This document shows positions 49,034-58,753 of a DNA stretch of 64,000 bases, in pieces; positions within the stretch are counted from its first letter, which is position 1, and every line of letters starts with the position of its first letter. This stretch comes from Claveliimonas bilis (GTDB lineage Bacteria; Bacillota; Clostridia; Lachnospirales; Lachnospiraceae), in the NCBI RefSeq assembly GCF_030296775.1, contig NZ_AP027742.1, positions 1,798,001-1,862,000 of the forward strand, written 5' to 3'. The position numbers were made by a program, and so were the translations under genes. The notes below the pieces were generated by a model, which was given only the letters and a program-made list of their open reading frames with translations, did not search any database and was not told the DNA's origin.

Positions 49034-51316
49034 CTACTTCACTCCCCGCTTAAAATGTCCTCTTGTAAAGTAGCCTTCCCATGTGCCGGGATCTTTCTGC
49101 CCCTCTGTCACTTCACTGAACCATTCCAGAATACGGCTCATCTGGCGGCTGCTTTCTCTGGAAAAGGCGAAAATGAGAGCTGACGGACGAAGCTTTTTAA
49201 TCTCTTCTCCTTGATCTGCCAGCAGTGTGGGCGCTGTATTATATATGACATTATAACAATAAAGACATTCGTTTTTTACGGCAAATTCTTTTTGATAGCG
49301 ATCTGACATCGAAAGCCAGCCGCTTTTCTTCGTACACTTGGACGTATGACGGCGGACACAGCCGGCACTTACCATAACAGGTGCATACCCATATACAGGC
49401 AGTTCCATCCTGCTTCGATCCAATTCCTCAAGTTCAGACACATTCAGTTCCAGCGGGGCCACAAATCCATCCGCCCCGGATGTTTTCCAGAAATACTGTG
49501 ATCTCCGGTTCCACTGATAGGCCGAAGAATCTGCAATAATAATCCCTTCATATCCCTCTCCTCGCAGAATGCGCAGGCTTTCCATATTGCGTATCAGCAT
49601 ACCATCTGCAATGGAACATAACATTTTCAAACTTTGCCTGTAGATATGTTCTGCCTCGCTCCGGAAGATTCTTGCCATAGCAAAAAAGACTTCTTTTCCT
49701 GCTGTTTGCGCCTGGCAGATCTCTGTCTTTAACTCTTCTTTTTTCTCATTTGAGACTCCCAGATAGAGCGTGTCTTCCACATAGATCCTTTCCACGAAGG
49801 ATATTCGGGCCGCACATTTTAATTGCTCTTCTGTCTCCACAGATACATAGATTGGCACCCGTTCTTTGGAATTGTCATCTGACTGCTTTGAAGAGGACTC
49901 TTCTTCGCCGGATGCTGCCGAAGCACCCTCTCTTTCCTCCCGCTCTGTAATCTTCTGATCACGGCGGTATGTTCCGACAATCTCATTTTCAAGCCTTTCA
50001 AGCGCCGCTCTTCTCAGCTCATTAACACCCTGTATTGGCAGAAATACATCTCCATCCATCTCAATGGAAAGTTCCTCGAATGCAAAAGGCGTCCCACCGG
50101 TTTTTCTAAGCTGGCGCTCCAGCCTTTCTTCCGATATCGGCTGTTTCAAAGCTTTTTGCACCAATGCACCCTCGCTCACTGTCTCGATCCGTCCGTATTC
50201 TCCCTCGACAGACAAATATAGTTTAGCACTTTTCCCTTCGGAAAGTATTAATTTCCCATTAATTTTTTCCTGTAATTCTCTTTCGTTACAGGCATCTGCT
50301 TTCTTTAAGGTCTCCCTGGCATCCGGTCTGGCAAGAGAGAGCATCTCTTTTCCATTGTGACGGCGGTAGTACCCATCCGTATAGCCTCTTCTCTGGTAAG
50401 CACTCTGTAAAATATCCAGGTCATTCTTGCTCACCAAAAACTGCTTTTCAGTTCCGGAAGCCTTCTGTTCCAGATACAAATCCACATATTTTCGATACAT
50501 TTCCACCACTGTTTTCACGTAAGAAGCCTGTTTCATTCTCCCTTCGATCTTGAAGGAAGTGATGCCCGCCTCTATAAGTTCCGGTATCAGATCAATGGTG
50601 CACAGATCTTTAAGGCTTAAATAATCTCCTGATTTCTCATTTGTTTTTCTACCTTCTTTTTGACTATTGTCGCTGCTCCCTTTTATCGCCCAGGGAAGTC
50701 TGCAGGGCTGAGCACACTGCCCGCGGTTTCCGCTTCGCCCTCCGATCATGCTGCTTAACAAACATTGACCAGAATAACAATAGCAGAGAGCTCCATGCAC
50801 AAAACACTCGATCTCCAAATTTGTACGGTCTGCGATTTTTCGGATCTCCGTCAAAGAAAGCTCCCTGGCCGGCACGATACGAACCACGCCCAGTTCTTCT
50901 AAATACCCGGCCATAAGAGAATGGGTGACCGTCATCTGGGTACTTGCATGAATGGGAAGATCCGGGAAACGCTGACGGATCATATCCATAACTCCAAGAT
51001 CCTGCACGATAACTGCATCCAATCCCTGCTTATAAAAAGGGAGAAGATAACGGAACACATTTTCCATCTCCCGTTCTTTTACCAGAGTATTGACTGTTAA
51101 ATACAGTTTCTTTCCATGGAGATGCACATAATCGATAGCCTCAAGCAATTCTTTTTCCGTAAAATTCTGCGCAAATGCCCTGGCCCCGAAACAGCTGCCT
51201 CCTGCATACACTGCATCTGCTCCGGCATTGATGGCTGTTTTCAAAATATCATAGGACCCTGCCGGAGATAAGATTTCTATTCCGCCGTTTCCTGTTTTTG
51301 CAGTTGTTCCCGCCAT
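49034..51316 (-). CDS. U32 family peptidase/RlhA-like protein
   Basis: This 760-residue protein begins with the U32 domain (EILSPAGSYDILKTAINAGADAVYAGG, and the signature ECFVHGALCYCYSGQCLLSSMIGGRSGNRG near 170). Middle and C-terminal parts are the DUF3656-type extension, including YGYAPVMVSAGC and CLYCYNVIYN cysteines. Members include RlhA, which hydroxylates 23S rRNA C2501. The many cysteines suggest an Fe-S or redox function. It lies between zapA and ftsW. Confidence 0.94.
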   Translation of the reverse strand: MAGTTAKTGNGGIEILSPAGSYDILKTAINAGADAVYAGGSCFGARAFAQNFTEKELLEAIDYVHLHGKKLYLTVNTLVKEREMENVFRYLLPFYKQGLDAVIVQDLGVMDMIRQRFPDLPIHASTQMTVTHSLMAGYLEELGVVRIVPARELSLTEIRKIADRTNLEIECFVHGALCYCYSGQCLLSSMIGGRSGNRGQCAQPCRLPWAIKGSSDNSQKEGRKTNEKSGDYLSLKDLCTIDLIPELIEAGITSFKIEGRMKQASYVKTVVEMYRKYVDLYLEQKASGTEKQFLVSKNDLDILQSAYQRRGYTDGYYRRHNGKEMLSLARPDARETLKKADACNERELQEKINGKLILSEGKSAKLYLSVEGEYGRIETVSEGALVQKALKQPISEERLERQLRKTGGTPFAFEELSIEMDGDVFLPIQGVNELRRAALERLENEIVGTYRRDQKITEREEREGASAASGEEESSSKQSDDNSKERVPIYVSVETEEQLKCAARISFVERIYVEDTLYLGVSNEKKEELKTEICQAQTAGKEVFFAMARIFRSEAEHIYRQSLKMLCSIADGMLIRNMESLRILRGEGYEGIIIADSSAYQWNRRSQYFWKTSGADGFVAPLELNVSELEELDRSRMELPVYGYAPVMVSAGCVRRHTSKCTKKSGWLSMSDRYQKEFAVKNECLYCYNVIYNTAPTLLADQGEEIKKLRPSALIFAFSRESSRQMSRILEWFSEVTEGQKDPGTWEGYFTRGHFKRGVK

Positions 51317-51357
51317 GTTTTCCCTCCGATATCTATCCGAATCATATCATAAAATAA

Positions 51358-51373
51358 GCTGTCCTTGGACAGC
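51358..51373. terminator. Terminator after zapA
   Basis: GCTGTCC/GGACAGC with a two-base loop starts directly behind the zapA stop. On the minus strand TTATTTTAT follows; on the plus strand CTATTTTTT follows. The minus-strand use fits the gene. Confidence 0.6.
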
Positions 51374-51787
51374 CTATTTTTTCTGATTATTTTTCATTTC
51401 TGTTTCCAGTTTTACAATTTTCATCTGCAGTTCTCTGTTCTCTTCTTTCATTTTATCGAGAGCCTTCTCTGCATTTTCCAGTTTGATCTGAACAGAAATC
51501 AGTTCGTGCTTCAGATCATACATCTCTTTATCTTTTGCTTCAATATCACTTTCCAGGGTGCCTCCCTGCTTCTTTGCTTTAAAATAGTCATCCGCAATAT
51601 TCAGCGCCAGCAGTATGCTTCTTGTTTCCGCGCTCTGTTTACGGTATCCTTCGCTGTTCGTACATTCTTCCAGTTTATGATTCAGATAGGTGGAAACCCT
51701 CTGCAGATATTCCTCGCTCTCAAATCCGCTCAGGGTAAAAACCTTTCCCCCTATGAGAACTTCTGTAAAATTTTTTGATGATGCCAT
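51374..51787 (-). CDS. zapA: Cell division protein ZapA
   Basis: This 137-residue protein has the ZapA N-terminal domain (VLIGGKVFTLSGFESEEYLQRVSTYLNHKLEE, LLALNIADDYFKAKK) and a long C-terminal coiled coil (about 80-135). ZapA promotes FtsZ bundling at the division ring. A promoter lies upstream, and a hairpin follows at once. Confidence 0.93.
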   Translation of the reverse strand: MASSKNFTEVLIGGKVFTLSGFESEEYLQRVSTYLNHKLEECTNSEGYRKQSAETRSILLALNIADDYFKAKKQGGTLESDIEAKDKEMYDLKHELISVQIKLENAEKALDKMKEENRELQMKIVKLETEMKNNQKK

Positions 51788-51823
51788 AAAAGACCTCCCG
51801 CTCTTTCCTCTTATATGAGATTT

Positions 51824-51852
51824 ATTATAAACTATTCGTCAATAAAAACCAA
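51824..51852 (-). promoter_or_regulatory. zapA promoter
   Basis: On the minus strand TTGGTT, 17 bp and TATAAT follow directly after the ruvB stop codon, about 35 bases before zapA. Confidence 0.65.
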
Positions 51853-52860
51853 CTATTTTTCATGATTTTGATATGAAATTCCCAAATGACTGTAGGCCAG
51901 GTCTGTCACCACGCGGCCTCTGGGCGTACGCTGTATAAATCCGTTTTTCAGAAGATACGGTTCATATACATCCTCTATCGTACCTGCATCTTCCCCTACA
52001 GATGCCGCCAGCGTATCCAGCCCCACAGGTCCTCCCTGAAACTTCTCGATCATTGTCAGAAGAAGGTTTCTGTCAATATGATCCAGCCCGTATTTATCTA
52101 CATCCAAAAGATCCAGCGCATAGTCCGCCACCTCTTTTGTAATAACTCCATCATATTTCACCTGTGCAAAATCCCGGACACGCTTTAAAAGACGGTTCGC
52201 CAGACGCGGAGTTCCTCTGGAACGCCTGGCCAGCTCCGTTGCCCCCTTTTCTTCGATTTCTACACCCAAAATCTTTGCCGAATGCAGGATAATGGTCTGC
52301 AGTTCCGAAACCGTATAAAATTCCAGATGATTTACGACGCCAAATCTGTCTCTCAAAGGAGCTGTCAGCATACCCGCACGGGTAGTTGCCCCCACCAGCG
52401 TAAAGTGAGGAAGATCCAGACGGATCGACCGCGCCCCGGCTCCTTTTCCGATCACAATATCAATGGCGTAGTCTTCCATTGCCGGATAGAGCACTTCCTC
52501 TACCTGGCGGTTCAGTCGATGGATCTCGTCTACAAAAAGAACGTCCCCTTCTTTCAGATTGTTGAGGATCGCTGCCATCTCCCCCGGTTTTTCAATCGCC
52601 GGTCCGGATGTCACTTTCAAGTTCACCTGCATTTCATTGGCGATAATTCCGGCCAGTGTTGTCTTTCCAAGACCCGGAGGCCCGTAAAACAGAACATGAT
52701 CCAGCGCTTCCCTCCGTCCTTTTGCTGCTTCTATATAGATTTTCAAAGTTTCTTTTGCCTTTTCCTGGCCAATGTAATCCTTTAAATACTGCGGCCGCAG
52801 ACTGTTTTCTATTTTGATATCTTCTTCCAGATTCTCTGTTGTAATGATTCTTCTGCTCAT
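51853..52860 (-). CDS. ruvB: Holliday junction branch migration helicase RuvB
   Basis: The 335-residue AAA+ protein has Walker A ([19 protein letters not shown]), Walker B ([13 protein letters not shown]), sensor [16 protein letters not shown] and the winged C-terminal domain ([17 protein letters not shown]). It pairs with RuvA, encoded 16 bases upstream. RuvC is absent, as in most Firmicutes, where RecU (also in the window) cuts the junctions. Confidence 0.98.
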   Translation of the reverse strand: MSRRIITTENLEEDIKIENSLRPQYLKDYIGQEKAKETLKIYIEAAKGRREALDHVLFYGPPGLGKTTLAGIIANEMQVNLKVTSGPAIEKPGEMAAILNNLKEGDVLFVDEIHRLNRQVEEVLYPAMEDYAIDIVIGKGAGARSIRLDLPHFTLVGATTRAGMLTAPLRDRFGVVNHLEFYTVSELQTIILHSAKILGVEIEEKGATELARRSRGTPRLANRLLKRVRDFAQVKYDGVITKEVADYALDLLDVDKYGLDHIDRNLLLTMIEKFQGGPVGLDTLAASVGEDAGTIEDVYEPYLLKNGFIQRTPRGRVVTDLAYSHLGISYQNHEK

Positions 52861-52876
52861 ATTTCTCCCCTGCTCT

Positions 52877-53491
52877 TTAGAACACCATCAGTTTCAGCGC
52901 CTGCTTCAGAACCTCTTCCACCTGTGTGTCCTCTGTGATCTCAATCTGCTTGACAGCACGAAGAGCCTCTGTATTTCCATATCCAAGGGCAACCAGAGCC
53001 TGCACAGCCTCGCTTTGGATATTTCCCTGTACATTCCCGTAAACCGGATCCGCTCCCTCTTTCCCGTCATTATGGTTCAGCGTATCTTCCAGCTTCAACT
53101 TGTCTTTTAATTCTAAAATCAATTTTTCCGCCGTTTTTTTCCCGATTCCCGGAGCTGCCGATATCGCTTTTACATCCCCCGACAGCACGGCAAAACGCAG
53201 GTCATCGGGCGTAAGCTGGGACAGGATGTTCAGTCCGCCTTTAGGTCCGATCCCGTTCACACCGATCACAAGCCGGAATACTTCCAGATCGTCTCTGGTG
53301 AGAAAGCCAAACAGCTGCATGCAGTCTTCTTTCACATTCAGATAAGTATGGATCTTTACCTCTGTTCCTACAGGGGGCAGCAGTCCAATGGATGCTCCCG
53401 GCATAAAAATGCCATATCCCACCCCCGCCACATCAACAATCACCCTGTCTTCTTCCACAGAAGCCAGTTCTCCCCGTATATATGCAATCAT
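52877..53491 (-). CDS. ruvA: Holliday junction DNA helicase subunit RuvA
   Basis: The 204-residue protein starts with the OB-fold ([32 protein letters not shown]). Two helix-hairpin-helix motifs follow ([33 protein letters not shown]), and then a C-terminal RuvB-binding domain ([16 protein letters not shown]). It starts one base after the Gx-type gene. Confidence 0.98.
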   Translation of the reverse strand: MIAYIRGELASVEEDRVIVDVAGVGYGIFMPGASIGLLPPVGTEVKIHTYLNVKEDCMQLFGFLTRDDLEVFRLVIGVNGIGPKGGLNILSQLTPDDLRFAVLSGDVKAISAAPGIGKKTAEKLILELKDKLKLEDTLNHNDGKEGADPVYGNVQGNIQSEAVQALVALGYGNTEALRAVKQIEITEDTQVEEVLKQALKLMVF

Positions 53492-53492
53492 T

Positions 53493-53981
53493 TTATATCA
53501 GCTCCTTAATTCTTTTCAGCGTTTCATTGGCGGCAATTCCTATCAGCAGCCCTGTGATCACCCCTGCAATTAAAAGGACTGGAATATAGTACGCCACACT
53601 GAATGTTTCTACAACGATCATCGCGATGATCAGCTGTCCGATATTGTGAAATACTCCTCCGGCTATACTGACTCCCATTACACTGAATCCTCCTGCCTTC
53701 TTCAGGACTGCCATTACAGTAAGACTTAAAAGTCCCCCTGCAAGGCTGTAGAGGATAGCAAACATATTTCCGAACAGGAAGCCGGACAACACAACCCTTG
53801 TTATGGACAAAAGATAGGTCTCTTTCAGGCTCATCTTATAAAGCGCAATGACGATCATCAGATTGGCAAGTCCCAGTTTCACACCAGGGATCCCGATCTG
53901 GATAGGGATCAGTGATTCAACATAGCTGAATATCAGGGCCAGCGCTGTAAAAACACCGAAATATGCAACCCGGCTTTTCAC
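53493..53981 (-). CDS. Gx transporter family membrane protein (heptaprenyl diphosphate synthase component I-like)
   Basis: This 162-residue protein has about five membrane helices and Hpre_diP_synt_I family blocks ([58 protein letters not shown]). The fold is like ECF-transporter S components. Relatives named EetB occur in Listeria beside ApbE-type flavin transferases in extracellular electron transfer loci. Here it follows the NusG-II gene by 12 bases, opposite apbE. The substrate is unknown. Confidence 0.88.
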   Translation of the reverse strand: MKSRVAYFGVFTALALIFSYVESLIPIQIGIPGVKLGLANLMIVIALYKMSLKETYLLSITRVVLSGFLFGNMFAILYSLAGGLLSLTVMAVLKKAGGFSVMGVSIAGGVFHNIGQLIIAMIVVETFSVAYYIPVLLIAGVITGLLIGIAANETLKRIKELI

Positions 53982-53993
53982 ACATATCCCTCC

Positions 53994-54365
53994 TTAGTTC
54001 GTCATGCCGTCCAACTCACTGTTGATATTTGATTCCACTTCCACAATAACCCGATTAGGCAGGCAGATAATATTCTCTCCGCTGGCGGACACTGCCTTCT
54101 GATGTACACAGAGCTGATCCGGACAATCCGCCTCCGTCATCTTGGCCTTTCCGTTTCTGATCTGCAGAATATTACTTCCATTATTTATGGTTATCTCCCG
54201 ATCCTCATTCAAAGGATAGGTCCCTTCTATTTTTCCATCCACCTTGACCACAGCGCTTCCCGAACCGGAATCTTTCAGTACCTGATGCAGTAAAAATGCA
54301 CCAGCCGCAACTACAAGGATAATAATGATCAATACAATATCTTTTTTGCTTAATGCCTTTTTCAT
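53994..54365 (-). CDS. NusG domain II-containing exported protein
   Basis: This 123-residue protein has an N-terminal membrane anchor (DIVLIIIILVVAAGAFLLH) and a NusG-II-type beta domain (REITINNGSNILQIRNGKAKMTEADCPDQLCVHQKAVSASG, then ENIICLPNRVIVEVE). The conserved Cys pair with His (CPDQLCVH) and the ICLPN motif are intact. Its own promoter drives it with the Gx protein and probably ruvAB. It is predicted outside the membrane and may be redox-related. Confidence 0.88.
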   Translation of the reverse strand: MKKALSKKDIVLIIIILVVAAGAFLLHQVLKDSGSGSAVVKVDGKIEGTYPLNEDREITINNGSNILQIRNGKAKMTEADCPDQLCVHQKAVSASGENIICLPNRVIVEVESNINSELDGMTN

Positions 54366-54444
54366 GTTTTTGCTACCACTTTCCTACCCCGCTTTTTCTC
54401 TGTCAAAATACGTTTTCAAAAGCAGAATATCGATATTCTACCCT

Positions 54445-54473
54445 ATTTTAGCATAACCGGCTTTTTTGTGCAA
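54445..54473 (-). promoter_or_regulatory. Promoter of the NusG-II/Gx/ruvAB operon
   Basis: On the minus strand TTGCAC is followed at 17 bp by TAAAAT, about 80 bases upstream of the NusG-II gene. It is divergent from the apbE promoter 25 bases away. Confidence 0.65.
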
Positions 54474-54496
54474 TCACATGTTCGATTCCCTCCATA

Positions 54497-54526
54497 TTGC
54501 AGGAGAATGCAATAATATGCTATAAT
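54497..54526 (+). promoter_or_regulatory. apbE promoter
   Basis: TTGCAG is followed at 18 bp by TATAAT, about 75 bases before the apbE ATG. Confidence 0.7.
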
Positions 54527-54601
54527 AGCATGGTGTCCTGCCGGATACGTAATTATGGGAATAAATTGGTTTTTATCAAAGATATTTATAAGGAGAACTT
54601 T

Positions 54602-55585
54602 ATGAAAAACAGAATAATTGCTGCTCTTACCGCGGCAGCTTTCATATGCATATCTCTGTCCGGATGTGCGGCTGCTTCAAAAGAGCCCATGACCTATACG
54701 GATACCGTATTTGACACCGTAGTTTCAATTACTGTCTATGACTCCACGGATCAGGAAATCCTGGATGAATGCAAATCGATGTGCCAGAAATATGACGCTA
54801 TGTTTTCTGCCACAAATCCTGACAGCGAGATATCCAGAATTAACCAGGCAGGCGGCAATCCGGTGGAGGTGTCTTCCGAGACAGCAACCCTGATCAAAAA
54901 AGGATTGTACTATGGTAAGCTTTCTAACGGCGCCTTTGACATTACCATCGGTAAAGTTTCCAGCCTGTGGGACTTCAAGGCAGAAAATCCGTCAGTCCCC
55001 GATTCCGCTGCTATTGCTTCCGCCCTTGAGCATGTAGACTATCAAAAAGTACTGGTCAGCGGAAACACTGTCACCATGCAGGATTCTCAGGCTGCCATTG
55101 ATCTGGGTGCAATAGCCAAAGGCTATATTGCAGACCGTCTTAAGGACTATTTGGAGGAAGAAGGAATACGGCATGCCAACATTAATCTCGGCGGAAATGT
55201 TCAGACAATCGGCGGAAAGCCTGATGGCTCCGCTTTCAACATCGGTATCCAGGAACCCTTTTCCGAAAGCGGGATCCCTCTTACTTCTGTTAAGATCAAA
55301 GACCAGTCCATTGTCACTTCCGGGACTTATCAGCGATATTTTGAAAAGGATGGAACCATCTATCATCATATCCTTGATCCAAAGACCGGTTATCCCTGCC
55401 AAAATGGTCTTTCCAGCGTTACGATCATCACAGACTCCTCTCTGACCGCCGACGCCCTCAGTACCACCTGCTTTGTACTGGGGCCTGAAGACGGACTGAA
55501 ACTTGTCAATCAGCTGGATAATGTAGACGCCGTCTTTATAGACAGTGAAAACGAGATCACTTATTCTACCAATTTTATGAAATAG
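54602..55585 (+). CDS. apbE: FAD:protein FMN transferase (ApbE) lipoprotein
   Basis: The ATG at 54602 behind AAGGAG gives 327 residues. It starts with a lipoprotein signal peptide (lipobox LSGC, Cys near 21). The ApbE domain shows YTDTVFDTVVSITVYD, FDITIGKVSSLWDF, AIDLGAIAKGYIADRL, NINLGGNVQTIGG and the catalytic-metal region HHILDPKTGYP. It transfers FMN from FAD to Thr of exported proteins. Likely targets lie in the Rnf complex encoded about 3 kb downstream (RnfG Thr173, RnfD Thr151). It is transcribed opposite to its neighbours, from its own promoter. Confidence 0.95.
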   Translation: MKNRIIAALTAAAFICISLSGCAAASKEPMTYTDTVFDTVVSITVYDSTDQEILDECKSMCQKYDAMFSATNPDSEISRINQAGGNPVEVSSETATLIKKGLYYGKLSNGAFDITIGKVSSLWDFKAENPSVPDSAAIASALEHVDYQKVLVSGNTVTMQDSQAAIDLGAIAKGYIADRLKDYLEEEGIRHANINLGGNVQTIGGKPDGSAFNIGIQEPFSESGIPLTSVKIKDQSIVTSGTYQRYFEKDGTIYHHILDPKTGYPCQNGLSSVTIITDSSLTADALSTTCFVLGPEDGLKLVNQLDNVDAVFIDSENEITYSTNFMK

Positions 55586-55598
55586 GAGAATACAGTAA

Positions 55599-55641
55599 AA
55601 GCTCTGCTTCAGATAGGGATTTTCCCTCTGAAGCAGAGCTT
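55599..55641. terminator. Bidirectional terminator after apbE
   Basis: AAGCTCTGCTTCAG and CTGAAGCAGAGCTT form a 14-bp perfect stem with a 15-base loop. CTCTTT follows on the plus strand and TTACTG on the minus strand. It separates apbE from the convergent 140-residue gene. Confidence 0.8.
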
Positions 55642-55672
55642 CTCTTTAGAAATTTTCTTTGTTCACCGTTGT

Positions 55673-56095
55673 CTAATAAACTCCATATTCCGGGATCATA
55701 GTTGCCACGGAAACTCCGAGAATAACAAAGAGTATAATACTCAGCACAAATACGACTGCATAAATGATCAGCCACGCCCGGCAGAAATTTCTTCTGTTTA
55801 CATTTCCATTCTTTCCAAATGCCCACACAAGATACAGCACCAGACCGACACATGGAATCATCCACGCAAGAATTGTCAGCACCCAGTCTCCCAAAGTCAT
55901 CGGACTTTGATCCATGTTAAACTGATTATCTACATGATAGTTTCCATTATCTCCCTGATAATAGTGATAACCGCTGTTATACTGATAACCTGCATTTGGA
56001 TCCGTATAAGTCTGGTTCTGGCTGCTTTGCTTATTCTGATTATCTGAGTCTGTCTTTTCTAAAATATCCGGTGTATTTTCAAAATTATTATCCAT
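55673..56095 (-). CDS. Hypothetical two-helix membrane protein with N/Q/Y-rich start
   Basis: I do not recognise this 140-residue protein. Residues 1-65 are a low-complexity, Asn/Gln/Tyr/Gly-rich segment (SQNQTYTDPNAGYQYNSGYH). Two helices follow (WVLTILAWMIPCVGLVLYLVWAFG and AWLIIYAVVFVLSIILFVILG) with RNFCRAW between them. The layout resembles small DUF4190/DUF805-like membrane proteins, with a disordered tail inside the cell. Confidence 0.75.
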   Translation of the reverse strand: MDNNFENTPDILEKTDSDNQNKQSSQNQTYTDPNAGYQYNSGYHYYQGDNGNYHVDNQFNMDQSPMTLGDWVLTILAWMIPCVGLVLYLVWAFGKNGNVNRRNFCRAWLIIYAVVFVLSIILFVILGVSVATMIPEYGVY

Positions 56096-56157
56096 TTGCA
56101 GCTCCTCCTGTTTTCTTTTATCACGCCTATTGTATCACAGGTATGGTACAAATACAA

Positions 56158-56613
56158 TTATTGTTTCACCAGCTCCCAAATATGATACAGCAGATTGTCA
56201 TAATAATAAGTCATAGGCGGGCAGTTTGGAAAATAAACATACATACGATAAATATAAAACAGGACCATACCTGCAATCAGCGCTCCTCCCGCCAATTTCA
56301 GATGAAAGGAAAGCCCGTCTCTCCCCTTTCCATATCTTTCATAAGCGGCGGCAAGCACCCAAAGGCCGATCAGAAATATAAAAGGATGCATTTCCCACGC
56401 TCTGCCAAAATCCAGATGCAGAACAGCAAGTCCTGCTCTTGTCAGTCCACAGGATGGGCAGGGAAATCCTGTCATATATACCAGCGGACATACACTTCCC
56501 AAAATTCTTCCTGACAATGCAAAATAGGCGATCACTGCAATAATCGCCCATTTTAACTCTGCAATATCTTTTTTTACCCGATAGCTTATCAGCTTCCAAT
56601 TTTCTTTTTTCAT
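56158..56613 (-). CDS. DUF2752 membrane protein
   Basis: The ATG at 56613 gives 151 residues but has no good Shine-Dalgarno; the open frame extends upstream into rnfB without a better start. The DUF2752 signature FPCPSCGLTRAGLAVLHLDFGRAWEMHP and three membrane helices are present. It is 19 bases after rnfB and so probably at the end of the rnf operon. The role is unknown. The CPSCG motif might bind a metal. Confidence 0.82.
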   Translation of the reverse strand: MKKENWKLISYRVKKDIAELKWAIIAVIAYFALSGRILGSVCPLVYMTGFPCPSCGLTRAGLAVLHLDFGRAWEMHPFIFLIGLWVLAAAYERYGKGRDGLSFHLKLAGGALIAGMVLFYIYRMYVYFPNCPPMTYYYDNLLYHIWELVKQ

Positions 56614-56632
56614 AAGCTTTTGTATGAAAATT

Positions 56633-57424
56633 CTATAAGATAATCTTTTTCGGACATTTCTCTGCACATTTTCCGCAGTTTGTACATTTAGCCGGATCAA
56701 TGTGTGCAATATTATCAACCACTTTAACAGCGTCGAATTCACAGACTTTTTCACACATCTTACATCCGATACAGCCTACAGAACATACGCTCATAACATC
56801 TTTCCCTTTATCTTTGGAGCTGCAGTTTACGAGATGCTTCTGTTCATACGGAACAAGTTCGATCAGATGTCTCGGACACGCTTCAATACATTTTCCACAT
56901 GCCTTACATGCATCTTTATCTACTACTGCCACTCCGTCAACAACATGGATCGCATCAAACGGACAGGCTTTCACACAGGATCCTTCACCCAGGCAGCCAT
57001 AAGCACAGGATTTCGGCCCGCCGTTCTGCATCATATTGATCATAACACAGTCATGGAGTCCGTAATACTCATAGCTCTGTTTTGCCTTTTCACATGTTCC
57101 GCCGCATTTTACAAATGCAACCTCATGTATCTGCTCTCCTGCTTCTACGCCCATAATATCCGCAATTTTAGCAGCTATCGGAGCGCCGCCTACCGGGCAG
57201 GCATTTACCGGAGCTTCCCCTGCTGCGATTGCTGCTGCAAGTCCGGAACATCCCGGATAACCGCATCCACCGCAGTTGTTTCCTGGCAGTACGCCAAGAA
57301 CTGCCTCTTCTTTTTCATCCACTTCTACTGCAAACTTTTTGTCTGCAAGCCCGAGAAAGATACCAATGAATAAACCAGTACCGCCTACAATGACTGCAGC
57401 CAAAATAATTCCTGTCATACTCAT
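56633..57424 (-). CDS. rnfB: Rnf complex subunit RnfB
   Basis: The 263-residue protein has an N-terminal membrane helix, then a four-Cys cluster domain (NNCGGCGYPGCSGLAAAI...ACPVGG). Several ferredoxin-type sets follow (GSCVKACPF, DACKACGKCIEACPR, GCIGCKMCEKVCEF, KCTNCGKCAEKCPK). It takes electrons from ferredoxin on the cytosolic side of Rnf. It is the last rnf gene in the clostridial order C-D-G-E-A-B. Confidence 0.97.
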   Translation of the reverse strand: MSMTGIILAAVIVGGTGLFIGIFLGLADKKFAVEVDEKEEAVLGVLPGNNCGGCGYPGCSGLAAAIAAGEAPVNACPVGGAPIAAKIADIMGVEAGEQIHEVAFVKCGGTCEKAKQSYEYYGLHDCVMINMMQNGGPKSCAYGCLGEGSCVKACPFDAIHVVDGVAVVDKDACKACGKCIEACPRHLIELVPYEQKHLVNCSSKDKGKDVMSVCSVGCIGCKMCEKVCEFDAVKVVDNIAHIDPAKCTNCGKCAEKCPKKIIL

Positions 57425-57437
57425 GTTACTCTTCCTC

Positions 57438-58016
57438 CTATATCAATCCTGAGAATCCGAAGAATGCAATCGCCATCAATGTAGAAGTCAAAAGCACGAT
57501 CGGCATTCCCTTAAAGGACTCCGGAATATCATTGTATTCCATTTTCTCTCTGATTCCTGCCAGAAGTACGATGGCGATCAGGTAACCAACGCCGGTGGCA
57601 AATCCGTTTACCACACTCTCGATCAGATTATAGCCGTCCTGAGCATTGTTGATCGCAACACCAAGCACTGCACAGTTTGTTGTGATCAGCGGCAGATAAA
57701 CGCCCAATGCATTGTAGAGAGATTTTACAAACTTTTTCAGGAACATCTCCACGATCTGAACCAGAGCAGCGATTACAAGAATAAAGACAATTGTCTTCAG
57801 GTAATCAAATCCTAACGGTTCCAAAATAAAATCATACAGGAGGCTGGCAACCAGAGAAGCCAGCGTAATTACAAAGATAACAGCTCCGCCCATGCCGACA
57901 GCAGTCTCAGTCTTTTTGGAAACGCCGAGGAAGGAACAGATTCCAAGGAACTGGCTGAGCACGACGTTACTTACAAGTGCAGAACCTACTGCAATTAAAA
58001 TCAAATTTCCCATCAT
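57438..58016 (-). CDS. rnfA: Rnf complex subunit RnfA
   Basis: This 192-residue protein has six membrane helices. The RnfA/NqrE half-channel motifs are seen in LVSNVVLSQFLGICSFLGVS and PLITTNCAVLGVAINN, where conserved Cys residues are thought to hold a cluster inside the membrane with RnfE. It starts eight bases after rnfE. Confidence 0.97.
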   Translation of the reverse strand: MMGNLILIAVGSALVSNVVLSQFLGICSFLGVSKKTETAVGMGGAVIFVITLASLVASLLYDFILEPLGFDYLKTIVFILVIAALVQIVEMFLKKFVKSLYNALGVYLPLITTNCAVLGVAINNAQDGYNLIESVVNGFATGVGYLIAIVLLAGIREKMEYNDIPESFKGMPIVLLTSTLMAIAFFGFSGLI

Positions 58017-58024
58017 TTCCCCTC

Positions 58025-58741
58025 CTATTCCTTATCTTTTCCGGCCGCTGACGGACATCCGCCGCATGTCTGGCAGTCCGCGCCGCATCCGGACTGGATT
58101 TTGGACGCATCTTTGCCTTTCTTTTCCATGTTGATCTTCACTTTGTTCTGGATTGCCGCAAGAAGCGCTAATACAAGGAATGCCCCAGGCGCCAGGATAA
58201 AGATCGTGATCGGTGTGTATCCTGCTGCTCCTGTCGCCTCATCTGCCAGAGGGAGGATCTGATAGCCAAAAGCCTGTCCTGCTCCGAGGATTTCCCGCAC
58301 AATACCGATAGCAATAAGGGCAACTGTGAATCCAAGTCCCATTCCAAGTCCATCAAAAATGGACGGAAGGACAGGATTTTTGGATGCATAGCTTTCTGCA
58401 CGTCCCAGAATAATACAGTTTACTACGATCAACGGAATATAAAGTCCCAGCGAATCGTAAAGATCCGGGGTAAATCCTTCCATCATGAAATCAACAATTG
58501 TTACAAAAGAAGCTACAACTACGATGAAAGCCGGCATCCGGACAGAATCCGGAATAATCTTGCGCAGCATGGAAATCAGCATGTTGGACATAACAAGCAC
58601 GAAGGTGGTGGAAAGTCCCATACCGATACCATTCATGGCAGAAGTTGTTACAGCAAGTGTCGGACACATACCGAGCAACAACACAAAAATAGGGTTTTCA
58701 TCTATAATACCATTTTTCAGTCTCTCGCCACATGTATTCAT
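58025..58741 (-). CDS. rnfE: Rnf complex subunit RnfE
   Basis: This 238-residue six-helix protein is the partner of RnfA (NPIFVLLLGMCPTLAVTTSAMNGIG, YIPLIVVNCIILGRAESYASKN), with the paired intramembrane Cys motif. The tail beyond the last helix (SGCGADCQTCGGCPSAAG) is rich in Cys, which is unusual for RnfE but seen in some clostridia as far as I recall. Confidence 0.96.
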   Translation of the reverse strand: MNTCGERLKNGIIDENPIFVLLLGMCPTLAVTTSAMNGIGMGLSTTFVLVMSNMLISMLRKIIPDSVRMPAFIVVVASFVTIVDFMMEGFTPDLYDSLGLYIPLIVVNCIILGRAESYASKNPVLPSIFDGLGMGLGFTVALIAIGIVREILGAGQAFGYQILPLADEATGAAGYTPITIFILAPGAFLVLALLAAIQNKVKINMEKKGKDASKIQSGCGADCQTCGGCPSAAGKDKE

Positions 58742-58753
58742 CTCAACTACCTC

